A stretch of DNA of 25,088 bases from Thermoplasmata archaeon. GTDB taxonomy: Archaea > Thermoplasmatota > Thermoplasmata > UBA184. This document shows, one piece after another, positions 7,301-14,837 of the stretch; position 1 is the first letter of the stretch, and the number at the start of each line of letters is the position of its first letter. The notes under the pieces were generated by a model that worked only from the letters and a program-made list of their open reading frames with translations, did no database searches and was not told the origin of the DNA. The DNA is taken from assembly GCA_021826525.1 (NCBI GenBank), contig JAKAZU010000013.1, positions 1 through 25,088 of the forward strand. Direction: 5' to 3'. Made by a program: the position numbers and the translations under genes.

Positions 7301-7708
7301 CTAGATCGCGTGGACCGGGTGGCCACACGCCGGGCAGAATTCGGCGTTCGGCGGAAGGTGCGAGCCGCAATAAATGCAAAAGCCGATCGGCCCGGCGGTC
7401 GTGGACGCCGACGCGCTGGAAGCTGCCGGAGCCGAAGCCGCGCTGGCCGCGGCGGACGGGAGGGGGAGTCCGCCGGACGCCGTCGGAGCCCCCGTCGCGG
7501 GCGGGGCACTCGGTCCTGCGGGTGCGGTGGACGAACGGCCGATCCGCCGGCGGGATATCGGCAGGTAGAACAAGATGAGGCTCGCGAACATCCAAGCGAT
7601 CAGGATGTAGAGAAACGTCGTCGCGATGGCCGGGGCGACAAAGTAGATCGCGATCGCCACGGCGAGCAGGGCGAAGTTGATCATCGTGAGCAAGCGCCCC
7701 AGGTACAT
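7301..7708 (-). CDS. Two-helix membrane protein with C-terminal zinc ribbon
   Basis: The 135-residue product has two hydrophobic segments (about residues 8-28 and 30-50), a basic turn (SRRR), a long low-complexity Ala/Ser/Pro/Thr linker (about 60-108) and a C-terminal zinc ribbon, CIYC...CPAC, separated by about 11 residues. The positive residues after helix 2 suggest the linker and ribbon are cytoplasmic. ATG 7708 has an AGAGGGTG site about 4-10 nt upstream; a GTG at 7714 is an alternative. Specific function is not recognised. Archaeal proteins with this layout are common and often unannotated. It is divergent from rtcB and convergent with the biotin carrier gene. Confidence 0.75.
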   Translation of the reverse strand: MYLGRLLTMINFALLAVAIAIYFVAPAIATTFLYILIAWMFASLILFYLPISRRRIGRSSTAPAGPSAPPATGAPTASGGLPLPSAAASAASAPAASSASASTTAGPIGFCIYCGSHLPPNAEFCPACGHPVHAI

Positions 7709-7766
7709 CGGCACCCTCTGCCACGACTACGAGGGCAGCGAAGCTACTTCACGCTTGGCTCAAGTT

Positions 7767-7782
7767 GAGGGCTGCGGCCCTC
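7767..7782. promoter_or_regulatory. Inverted repeat upstream of the rtcB promoter
   Basis: GAGGGC-TGCG-GCCCTC is a perfect 6-bp inverted repeat with a 4-nt spacer, ending 4 bp before the TTAATA box of rtcB, where BRE and upstream regulators bind in archaea. It could be an operator. It also lies upstream of the divergent zinc-ribbon gene. A chance palindrome is possible in such GC-rich DNA. Confidence 0.4.
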
Positions 7783-7784
7783 GA

Positions 7785-7794
7785 CCTTAATAGA
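7785..7794 (+). promoter_or_regulatory. TATA box of rtcB (leaderless)
   Basis: CCTTAATAGA, with core TTAATA at 7787-7792, is centred about 26 nt before the ATG at 7816, the exact archaeal TATA-to-start-site distance. The mRNA should therefore begin at the A of the ATG. This decides the rtcB start against the in-frame TTG at 7765, which lies upstream of the box. Confidence 0.7.
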
Positions 7795-7815
7795 CCCGTT
7801 CCGTCCCCGCGGGCC

Positions 7816-9267
7816 ATGGCGGCCCCGCTTCTCCTCGTCCCTCGCGACGAGTTCACGTACGACATCGAGGTCGACGCCGCGCGTGGCATGCGCGTGCCGG
7901 GTCGCTTGTTCTCGAGTCCGGCGCTGCTGGGCGATGTGGCGCACGATCCGGCGATCGACCAGCTGGCCAACGTCGCGACCCTTCCGGGCATCGTCGAGCG
8001 ATCTCTCGCGATGCCCGACATCCACTTCGGATACGGCTTCCCTGTGGGAGGCGTCGCCGCCTTCGACCTCGACGAGGGGATCGTCAGTCCTGGCGGGATC
8101 GGGTACGACATCAACTGTGGGGTCCGACTGCTGCGCACCGATCTCACCGAGACGGAAGTGCGCCCGAAGCTCACCGAGCTCACCGAACAGCTTTACCGGG
8201 CGGTCCCCGCGGGCGTCGGCTCGAAGGCCGGCTCGCTGCTACGAGAGTCGGAGATGGACGAAGTGCTCGTCGGGGGGGCTCGATGGCTCGTCGAGAAGGG
8301 GGGCGGAACGCCGACGGACCTTACGGTCCAGGAAGAGAACGGATGCCTGGCCGGCGCCGATCCGCATCTCGTGAGCCCGGAGGCGCGCAAGCGCGGGAGC
8401 CGTCAGCTGGGCACCCTGGGGAGCGGAAACCACTTTCTCGAGGTCCAGAAGGTAGACCGGCTCTTCGACCCCGCATGCGCGAAGGCGTTCGGGCTCGAAG
8501 AGCGCCAGGTCGTCGTCATGCTGCATACGGGCTCGCGTGGGCTGGGTCACCAGGTCGCGACCGATTACATCCGGAAGATGGACCAGGATCTTCTCCAACG
8601 GGGAGTCAAGCTCGTCGACCGTCAACTGTGCTGCGCTCCGATCAGCTCGGACGGGGCGCAGAAGTACCTGGCGGCGATGGCGGCGGCCGCCAATTTCGCA
8701 TGGGCCAACCGCCAGGCGATCACCGCGGGGGTTCGGCGCGCCTTCGAAGGAACGTTCGGGCGGTCGGCCGACGACCTGGGGATCGAGGTCGTCTACGACA
8801 TCGCGCACAACATGGCCAAGTTCGAATCGCACGTTACCGAAAGCGGACCTCGGCGACTGCTCGTGCACCGCAAGGGCGCTACCCGTGCCTTCCCGGCGGG
8901 ACGGGATGAGGTTTCCGAGGCGTATCGCTCGAGCGGGCAACCCGTGCTCATCCCGGGGGACATGGGAACGGCGAGCTACGTCCTCGTCGGCCTTCCGACC
9001 TCGTTGATCCGTTCGTTCGGCTCGTCCTGCCACGGCGCCGGCCGACGGCTGAGCCGGAGCGCGGCAGCCCGCACCTTCCGATTCGACGAGGTGACCCGTT
9101 CCCTGCGGGGTCGCGGCATCGTGGTCCGCTCCTCCTCCCGGGAAGGGGTCACCGAAGAAGCGCCCGGTGCCTACAAGGACATCGAGGAGGTCGTGCGCGT
9201 GGCCGAGGGCGCAGGACTGACCCGGCGCGTCGCTCGCCTGACACCGATGGGCGTCGTCAAGGGCTAG
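7816..9267 (+). CDS. rtcB: RNA-splicing ligase RtcB
   Basis: RtcB joins 2',3'-cyclic-phosphate and 5'-OH RNA ends using GTP and Mn2+; in archaea it seals tRNA exons after the splicing endonuclease cuts. The 483-residue protein has the full set of active-site blocks: RVPGRLFSS, MPDIHFGYGFPVGGVAAFD, GYDINCGVR with the metal-binding Cys at residue 101, GSGNHFLEVQ, HTGSRGLGHQ, VYDIAHNMAKFE, HRKGATRAFPAGR, PGDMGTASYVL and SSCHGAGR, where His406 is the predicted guanylylated residue. Length equals the usual intein-free form. ATG 7816 is set by the leaderless promoter. The spliced tRNA-Leu in this window is a natural substrate. No archease gene lies beside it. Confidence 0.97.
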   Translation: MAAPLLLVPRDEFTYDIEVDAARGMRVPGRLFSSPALLGDVAHDPAIDQLANVATLPGIVERSLAMPDIHFGYGFPVGGVAAFDLDEGIVSPGGIGYDINCGVRLLRTDLTETEVRPKLTELTEQLYRAVPAGVGSKAGSLLRESEMDEVLVGGARWLVEKGGGTPTDLTVQEENGCLAGADPHLVSPEARKRGSRQLGTLGSGNHFLEVQKVDRLFDPACAKAFGLEERQVVVMLHTGSRGLGHQVATDYIRKMDQDLLQRGVKLVDRQLCCAPISSDGAQKYLAAMAAAANFAWANRQAITAGVRRAFEGTFGRSADDLGIEVVYDIAHNMAKFESHVTESGPRRLLVHRKGATRAFPAGRDEVSEAYRSSGQPVLIPGDMGTASYVLVGLPTSLIRSFGSSCHGAGRRLSRSAAARTFRFDEVTRSLRGRGIVVRSSSREGVTEEAPGAYKDIEEVVRVAEGAGLTRRVARLTPMGVVKG

Positions 9268-9298
9268 CGACCGGGGCGGCCACCGACGCCGGCCATAG

Positions 9299-9308
9299 CG
9301 TATTTACC
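9299..9308 (+). promoter_or_regulatory. Possible TATA box for the site-2 protease-priL pair
   Basis: CGTATTTACC (core TATTTA 9301-9306) is an AT-rich element between rtcB and the protease gene. A transcript starting about 26 nt downstream would begin near 9330, leaving a leader of about 48 nt before the TTG used as start. Confidence 0.45.
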
Positions 9309-9377
9309 CCGAGCTGACTCGAGAACCGCGGGGGCAGCACGACGTCGTTCGCACTCAACGGATACGAGATCGCAGGG

Positions 9378-10697
9378 TTGGCCGTCCTGGCCTATGCGAT
9401 CGTCGTCTACGCTCTGTGGAAGGCCGGCTGGATCGGAAAGGAGCGCACGCTCTCGCTCTTCGGCCCCGCCGTGATGATCAAGACCCGACGCGGTCGTGAT
9501 TTCATCGACCGCGTCGGCCGGCGCGTGCGGGCGTGGTCGATCGCCGGGGACGTGGCGATCCTGCTCAGCGTGGTCGCGATGGGGGCGATGGTCGTCCTCC
9601 TCATCCTCGACGCCATCGTCAGCGTGCACACAAGCGCCGCGAGCGCGCCGACCGTTCAAGAGGCGCTCGGGATTCCCGGCCTCAACCCGTTCATTCCGAT
9701 CGGGTATGGTATCGTCGCGCTGGTCGTGGGCGTCGCGCTGCACGAGTTCTTCCACGGCTTCGTAGCTCGCTCGCAGAAGATCGGAGTGAAGAGCCTCGGG
9801 ATCCTCTGGTGCGTCATCCCCATCGGCGCGTTCGTCGAGCAGGACGATGCGGACATGGAGGCGGCGAACCGGCGCCGGCGCGACCGCGTCGCCGCCGCCG
9901 GGATCCTCGCGAACTTCCTCATTGGAATGGTCTGTTTCTTGGTCATGAGCGGTCTGGTCGCATCGTCGGTAGCGCCGAACGCGAATGGGGCCGGGGTGGT
10001 GGGTGTCCTTGGCGGGACGCCGGCGCAAACCGTCGGGATGGAAGCCGGCGACATCATCGTGATGGTGAATCACACGGCCACGACCACGAACGCCGAGCTC
10101 CAGTCGGCCCTCGAATCCACGGCCCCGAACACGACGATACCGATCGAGTACTATTCACCCAGCGTAGGGGGTCTCGTGACTCAGAACGTCACGCTCGTCG
10201 CCGAGTCGACCTACACGCACGAGGCCGCGGATGCCCACAAGGGCTTCCTGGGGGTCTCGCTCTCGTTCCTAACCCCGACACAGTTGACCGCTACGTTCGT
10301 GAACCCGCTCACGAGCTCCTCGAGCCCTCTGACCGGCGGTATCGATTGGCTCGTCCTCCCGATCGCCGGCCTCCAACCCATCTCCGGCGGGTCTCAGTCC
10401 TTCTTCCACCTCACCGGACCTCTGGCCGGCACGAACGCCGACGCGACTTGGATCGGCCTGAACCTGCTCTACTGGTTCGCGTGGATGAACTTCCTATTGG
10501 GGGCGTCCAACGCGCTCCCCTTGATCCCCCTGGACGGGGGCCTGCTCGTCCGGGACTATGCCGCCAGCGTCGCCGCGCGGTTCAAGCGGGGGTGGAACAA
10601 CCCCCGCCTCGACCAGTTCGGCGCTTCGGTGGCCGTGGTCTCCTCGCTGGCCATCGTCTTACTGATCCTATGGCTCTTCGTGGGTCCCCACCTATAG
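9378..10697 (+). CDS. Site-2 protease-like membrane metallopeptidase (M50) with PDZ domain
   Basis: This is an intramembrane zinc protease of the S2P/RseP class, which cuts transmembrane segments of regulatory substrates. The 439-residue product has hydrophobic segments at about 2-18, 55-82 and 108-130, a pair around 140-195, and more at the C-terminus. Zinc ligands are HEFFH (residues 122-126) and the distant NALPLIPLDGG motif, with the Asp near residue 385. A PDZ-like domain lies between about 200 and 265 (AGVVGVLGGTPAQTVGMEAGDIIVMVN is split by its GLGF-like turn). No ATG or GTG is available: TTG 9378 is the only standard start, and in-frame sequence continues upstream to a stop at 9315, so the true start may be a few codons earlier. 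It overlaps priL by 28 nt. Confidence 0.88.
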   Translation: MAVLAYAIVVYALWKAGWIGKERTLSLFGPAVMIKTRRGRDFIDRVGRRVRAWSIAGDVAILLSVVAMGAMVVLLILDAIVSVHTSAASAPTVQEALGIPGLNPFIPIGYGIVALVVGVALHEFFHGFVARSQKIGVKSLGILWCVIPIGAFVEQDDADMEAANRRRRDRVAAAGILANFLIGMVCFLVMSGLVASSVAPNANGAGVVGVLGGTPAQTVGMEAGDIIVMVNHTATTTNAELQSALESTAPNTTIPIEYYSPSVGGLVTQNVTLVAESTYTHEAADAHKGFLGVSLSFLTPTQLTATFVNPLTSSSSPLTGGIDWLVLPIAGLQPISGGSQSFFHLTGPLAGTNADATWIGLNLLYWFAWMNFLLGASNALPLIPLDGGLLVRDYAASVAARFKRGWNNPRLDQFGASVAVVSSLAIVLLILWLFVGPHL

Positions 10698-11779
10698 ACG
10701 AGCTCGCGCTCTGGGGGGAATATCCCTTCCTCCCGGGGGCCGACCGTCTCACCGAGGACCTCTCGGTCTCGGTCCGTGACCTTGTGACCGAGCCTCGGTA
10801 CGATCAAGTCCGTTCGATCGGCCGCGCCCGGGCCCTCGCGGGCGCCGACGATCCCCGAGGGACGGCGGCGCTCGAGGAGCTCGCGAACGCGCGGCCCCTA
10901 GAGCGCTACCTTTCCTTTCTCTTCGCGCGGCTGTTGCTCCAATCCACGCCCGCGCCAGGAGCCTTGCGCCGATGGGCGGTCGCCGAGGCGAAGCGGGCCT
11001 ACGACCGGCTCTCGAGCGCGAGCGCGGAGGAACTCGCCGAGGTGGCGCGCCGCCTCGGGCGCCCCTTGGAGGTCGGCATGGGCGGTCGCCTTTCGATCGA
11101 TCTCGTCGACTACGTGCAGCTCGCCGTACCCATCCGCGAAGCGGATTTCCGCCTCGCTGCTCAGCCGCTGGCGCACGGGCGGATCGCGCTCGCTCGCGCG
11201 CGCGCCGCCCGCCTGCTCGAAGAGGCCGTGCGCATCGAGCTCGCCCGGCCGCGTCCGATGGCGGCCGAGGTCGAGGCGCTCGTGCGCTCCCGAGAGTCGG
11301 CCGCGATCGAGGAGCTCGCGCGACGGGTCCCCGTTCCCCGGGCGCGCCCGGCCGCGGGACCGGCCACCCTGCGCCCGGAGCTCTTCCCTCCGTGCATTCG
11401 GAAGATGCGGCGTATGCTCGAGGCCGGCGAGAACCTCTCGCACTCGGGTCGGTTCGCGCTCGCCGCGTTCCTGCACCGGGTCGGGGCCGACGAGGAGACG
11501 ATCGTCGACGCCTACCGCGGCGCGCCGGATTTCGAGGAGGCGATCACCCGCTATCAGGTCGAGCACATCACGCACCACGAGGGCGGCCGGGGCTACGAAC
11601 CTCCGGAGTGCGCGACCTTGCGCTCCCACGGACTGTGCGTGCGGGAAGGCGATCCCACCGCCGCCGCGCCGGCCGACCGCGCGCGAGACCCGATATGCTT
11701 CGAACCGACGCTCCGCCACCCGTTGCAGTATTATCGGATCCGAGGCGGCCCGGTCGTGGAGGATCCGAGTCGCGGCTAA
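10670..11779 (+). CDS. priL: DNA primase large subunit PriL
   Basis: PriL is the iron-sulfur regulatory subunit of the archaeal primase that makes replication primers with PriS. The 369-residue product has an alpha-helical N-terminal domain (the YPFLPGA region near the start is typical) and the C-terminal 4Fe-4S domain. The four predicted cluster ligands are Cys242 (PPCIRK), Cys314 (PPECATL), Cys323 (HGLC) and Cys343 (ICFEP), with the family ending HPLQYYRIR. ATG 10670 overlaps the protease 3' end by 28 nt and gives a normal family N-terminus; longer readings upstream lie on top of the protease gene and are not real. PriS is not in the window. The stop is 13 bp from the facing gene's stop. 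Confidence 0.93.
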   Translation: MALRGSPPIDELALWGEYPFLPGADRLTEDLSVSVRDLVTEPRYDQVRSIGRARALAGADDPRGTAALEELANARPLERYLSFLFARLLLQSTPAPGALRRWAVAEAKRAYDRLSSASAEELAEVARRLGRPLEVGMGGRLSIDLVDYVQLAVPIREADFRLAAQPLAHGRIALARARAARLLEEAVRIELARPRPMAAEVEALVRSRESAAIEELARRVPVPRARPAAGPATLRPELFPPCIRKMRRMLEAGENLSHSGRFALAAFLHRVGADEETIVDAYRGAPDFEEAITRYQVEHITHHEGGRGYEPPECATLRSHGLCVREGDPTAAAPADRARDPICFEPTLRHPLQYYRIRGGPVVEDPSRG

Positions 11780-11792
11780 CCCTCGGAGACGG

Positions 11793-12458
11793 TCACGTTG
11801 GCGGGGGAGGGAGGCGTGCGTAGGTCCGGCGCGCTCGAGAGAACGCGGTCCACTGCCCGGCGACGATGAAGTAGACGAACACGACATCGATCACGGTGAA
11901 CGAGAACCCGTAGAGTGAGAAGTGGGCCCACGGCATACTCGGGGCCCACGGCCATGGTAGCGTCCAGAGGAACTCGAGGAACGCGGCGAGGCAGAGCAGA
12001 ACGAGCCGGTCGGCGCGCGTGAGCAGGCCGCCGTAGAGCCGACCCTGGCCGACCGCCTCCGCCTGGGTTCCCATGTAGCTCGTCAACAGGAGGCTCGCGA
12101 GCGCGAGGAGCGCGAGGATCGGGTTCGCGAATCCCGACACCGCGATCCCGATGACCAGGATCATGTCCGCGTAGCGGTCCAGCACGTGGTCCAGGAAGTT
12201 GCCGCGCAGGCTCGCCCGGTTCGTGCGGCGCGCCACCTCGCCGTCGATCACGTCGAAGGCGCCTCCGACCAGGATGAGTCCCGCGACCGGCAGGAAGAGG
12301 AGCGGCGTCGTCCAGCGCACGAGCGCGGCAAGGACCGCTGCCGCGACCAAGAGACCAAAGGCGAGCCAGCTCAGGGTGTTGGGCGAATAGGCGAGGTACG
12401 GCCGGCTGATCCGCTCGAGGTACGGCGCCAGCCGTCGGCGGTAGCCCTCGAGGACCAT
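11793..12458 (-). CDS. CDP-alcohol phosphatidyltransferase (archaetidylinositol phosphate synthase-like)
   Basis: This membrane enzyme swaps the CMP of CDP-archaeol for a polar alcohol. The 221-residue protein contains the complete family motif DG-x2-AR-x8-G-x3-D-x3-D: Asp72-Gly73, Ala76-Arg77, Gly86, Asp90 and Asp94. These aspartates bind the metals and the CDP group. About six hydrophobic segments are visible, and the N-terminus (SRPYLAYSPNTLSWLAF) resembles archaeal archaetidylinositol-phosphate synthases, which use inositol 1-phosphate. The alcohol cannot be proven from sequence; glycerol phosphate or serine are alternatives. It is last in the - strand operon, starting 8 nt after the kinase stop. 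Confidence 0.85.
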   Translation of the reverse strand: MVLEGYRRRLAPYLERISRPYLAYSPNTLSWLAFGLLVAAAVLAALVRWTTPLLFLPVAGLILVGGAFDVIDGEVARRTNRASLRGNFLDHVLDRYADMILVIGIAVSGFANPILALLALASLLLTSYMGTQAEAVGQGRLYGGLLTRADRLVLLCLAAFLEFLWTLPWPWAPSMPWAHFSLYGFSFTVIDVVFVYFIVAGQWTAFSRARRTYARLPPPPT

Positions 12459-12466
12459 GGCGCGGG

Positions 12467-13054
12467 TTACCGCGACCAGTCCAAAAGATGCTCGGCCACG
12501 TCCGCGTCCCCGAGCCAGTCGATCGGGCGGAGGGGTCGAGGCGGCATGCGACGTAGCCGGGCGAGGACAGAGCGCGCGACCGATGCCGCCGAGCGATCCG
12601 TGGTGTCGATCTCCACCCAGGGGATCCCGGAATCGCGGACCTCGGAAGCCACGATGCCCAGCGCCTCGGCGAGCGCGTTCTCCCGGCGGTCCTTCGGCGA
12701 GCCTCGGCGGGCCCGGGTCAACCGCCGGTACAGCTCTTCCGGTCGACACCGGAGCACGATGGCCCCCTGTACGGGAAGGAGGTGGGCGAGGTGTCCCACG
12801 ATCACTTCCGTGCGCACCGGTCGGTCGCGCCGCATCGCGCGCGAGAGTCGGCGCAGGTCGATCTCCCAACCCGTACGTTGCTTCCGGGCGGCGCCGTACG
12901 ATCGGGCGATCGCATACACCTCCGTCCACTGCACGGACGTCCCTTTAAGGGCCGCGACCGAGCTCTTGCCGGTGCCCGGCGTGCCCGTGAGGGCGATGCG
13001 GCGAGGGAGTGCCCGCGTTACACGAACTTGAGGCCGACGAAGGTTCTTCGCCAC
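12467..13054 (-). CDS. AK6/Fap7-like adenylate kinase
   Basis: This belongs to the archaeal putative adenylate kinase family related to Fap7/hCINAP, which acts in late 18S/16S maturation with uS11 and has adenylate kinase activity. The 195-residue product has a P-loop GTPGTGKSS (residues 24-32), the EVIVGHLAHLLP block, a VLRCRPEELYRRL stretch and RENALAEALG, which matches the family's 'EN.eaE' region. A C-terminal extension of about 30 residues follows. No start lies close to the P-loop. GTG 13054 is chosen because it has a clear GGGAGGT site 6 nt upstream; it overlaps the SHMT 3' end by 37 nt. A different P-loop kinase role is less likely. Confidence 0.85.
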   Translation of the reverse strand: MAKNLRRPQVRVTRALPRRIALTGTPGTGKSSVAALKGTSVQWTEVYAIARSYGAARKQRTGWEIDLRRLSRAMRRDRPVRTEVIVGHLAHLLPVQGAIVLRCRPEELYRRLTRARRGSPKDRRENALAEALGIVASEVRDSGIPWVEIDTTDRSAASVARSVLARLRRMPPRPLRPIDWLGDADVAEHLLDWSR

Positions 13055-14259
13055 GCGCGGACCTCCCGGGTCACCGTGGGGCGGCCCCGACTGCCCCGCT
13101 CGAGCAGATCGGCGAGGCGGGGCATGTCCCCGGGTGCCAGGCCGAGGCGCGCCGCCTCCGCGGTACCGATCCGGCCGACCAGGTCGATGAGAAGCCCCTG
13201 GCGCTCGAGGCGGCGGGCGAGAGCTCCGCTCCCATACCCGCGCTTCGCGTGCAGCTCGGACGCATCGATGTGGATCTGGTGGGATCGGGTGTACCCGTGG
13301 TTCGCGGCCACGATCGGCCACCCCTTCTCGGCCAGCGCGGCGCCGAGCGCCTGGGCGTTCGCCACGGTCGTGCGCGCGTAGTCAGGTCCGAACCGCTCGA
13401 GTTCGAGGAGCGTCTGGGTCACTCCGGCGATCCGGTTCCAGTGCGCGTTATCGAAGATCCTCCAGACCAGCGCCGGGTCGATCTGCCGGAAGAGATCCTC
13501 CCGGTCGGTCACGAGCAACCCCCCTTGGGGGCCGGGGAAGGACTTGTGCGTGCTGCCGAAGAGCACGTCCACGCCGGCTCGCAGGGGGTCCTGGAACTCT
13601 CCGCCGGCAATCAACCCCAGGACGTGCGAAGCGTCGTAGAGGACGAGCGCCTCTACGGAGTGTGCGGCTTCGACGATCTCGGCGAGGGGATAGGGGAAGA
13701 GAAAGAAGCTCTGGCCCAGGATGACCGCCTGAGGCCGCTCGGACTGGATGGCGGCTACTGCGGCCTCCGCGTCGACGGAGTGGCCGACCCCGCCGGCCGG
13801 CAGCGGTCGCACGGTGTAGCCGAGCAGCGCCGGGATGAAGCCGGGAGCGTATCCGTCGTATCCGCCGTCCTTCGGCTCGATCGCGAGGACCTTGCTCTTC
13901 GCCGGCAGCAACGGCGCGAGCGCGCTCAGCGCCGCGATGTGGCCCGAGAGGGGACGAACGGTCGCGTAGCGTCCGTGGAAGAGGCGTGCGGCCGCCGCGT
14001 TTCCGAGCTTTTCGATCGCATCGGTGTAGCGCGTCCCGGTGTAGGAGTTGTCAATCCGCTCGCCGCGCCAGTCGGAGTCGATCGGGAGCGTGTAGCGCCC
14101 GGCGAGATCGCTTCCGAGGTATTTGCGCGCGGCGGGACTGACCGCGTTTTCGCTCGGAAGTAGATTGAAGACGGCGCGGCCCCGCCAGCGTTCGTGCGCG
14201 CGAACGAGGCGAGCCAGCTCGACCTCATCGGTCCCCGGGCCGGCGGGCACGTCGGTCAC
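13018..14259 (-). CDS. glyA: Serine hydroxymethyltransferase-like PLP enzyme
   Basis: SHMT interconverts serine and glycine, passing the one-carbon unit to a folate or methanopterin carrier. The 413-residue product has the fold-type I PLP layout: NLLPSENAVSP (family NLIxSEN; catalytic Glu near residue 37), a DNSYTGTRYTD loop, RPLSGHIAALSAL, LYDASHVLGLIAGG and the PLP-lysine motif STHKSFPGPQGG (Lys239). The motifs match archaeal SHMTs more than the bacterial type. The GTG start forms a GTGA overlap with the csl4 stop; a second GTG nine nt downstream is an alternative. No Shine-Dalgarno is seen, so coupled translation is likely. Which one-carbon carrier it uses cannot be told. Confidence 0.9.
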   Translation of the reverse strand: MTDVPAGPGTDEVELARLVRAHERWRGRAVFNLLPSENAVSPAARKYLGSDLAGRYTLPIDSDWRGERIDNSYTGTRYTDAIEKLGNAAAARLFHGRYATVRPLSGHIAALSALAPLLPAKSKVLAIEPKDGGYDGYAPGFIPALLGYTVRPLPAGGVGHSVDAEAAVAAIQSERPQAVILGQSFFLFPYPLAEIVEAAHSVEALVLYDASHVLGLIAGGEFQDPLRAGVDVLFGSTHKSFPGPQGGLLVTDREDLFRQIDPALVWRIFDNAHWNRIAGVTQTLLELERFGPDYARTTVANAQALGAALAEKGWPIVAANHGYTRSHQIHIDASELHAKRGYGSGALARRLERQGLLIDLVGRIGTAEAARLGLAPGDMPRLADLLERGSRGRPTVTREVRAWRRTFVGLKFV

Positions 14260-14837
14260 GAGGAGGTGGGAGCGGCGCGCGTCCCGGCGCCTTCGGCCCG
14301 CTTGCGGTGTTCGCGGTGGCCGCACCTCGGGCAGACGAGCTCGCGTCCCGCGGGGATGAGGAGGCCATGGCAGACCTGGCAGCGCGCGCTGATCACGCCG
14401 AGATCGGCCGGGGCGGTCGTGAGCTTGATCGACGGACGCGTTTGGAGGACCTTCGCGAGGAGGACATCGCCGACCGCGAACTCGTCGGCAAGAGAGTCGG
14501 TGAAACCTTCCTTCGCTTTCGAGATATGCACGGTTCCCTCCGGCGTTCCAGGGATCCCGCGGCCCCCAGGGGCGACCGAGACGATCGTGCAGATCGCCAT
14601 CGCGCTCTTGAGTTCGTCCACGCGAGCGTAGACGATGTCCCCGTCTTGGAGCGTCGGGACCGCGTTGGCCGCATCCACCCGGATCGTTCGGTCTCGCGCG
14701 TCGATCGTCGGCCGCCCCGCCAGGCTCGCGAATATCCGCCCGGAGTTCTCGTAGGTGCCCCGACCGGGGACGAATTCCTCCGCGGCGCCGAGGTATTCCC
14801 CGGGGACGACGAACTTCGGGAGGTCGGTCGGTGTCAT
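14256..14837 (-). CDS. csl4: Exosome subunit Csl4
   Basis: Csl4 is an RNA-binding cap protein of the archaeal exosome, sitting on the Rrp41/Rrp42 ring to recruit substrates and partners such as DnaG. The 193-residue product has the three expected parts. There is an N-terminal strand domain (VVPGEYLGAAEEFVPGRGTY, residues about 10-29) and an S1 domain (about 62-142, DGDIVYARV to LLAKVL). A C-terminal zinc ribbon uses Cys153, Cys156, Cys169 and Cys172. Its ATG overlaps the methyltransferase stop (ATGA) and its stop overlaps the SHMT start, so three genes are translationally linked. Other exosome genes are not in the window. Confidence 0.95.
   Translation of the reverse strand: MTPTDLPKFVVPGEYLGAAEEFVPGRGTYENSGRIFASLAGRPTIDARDRTIRVDAANAVPTLQDGDIVYARVDELKSAMAICTIVSVAPGGRGIPGTPEGTVHISKAKEGFTDSLADEFAVGDVLLAKVLQTRPSIKLTTAPADLGVISARCQVCHGLLIPAGRELVCPRCGHREHRKRAEGAGTRAAPTSS

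Noticed and set aside
7816..9267. Intein or frameshift in rtcB.
   Set aside because: All active-site blocks are present in order in a single frame of normal intein-free length.
9533..10669. In-frame upstream extension of priL that would give a 748-residue protein.
   Set aside because: The extra part lies in another frame of the site-2 protease, is Arg/Gly-rich, and PriL families begin near the ATG at 10670.
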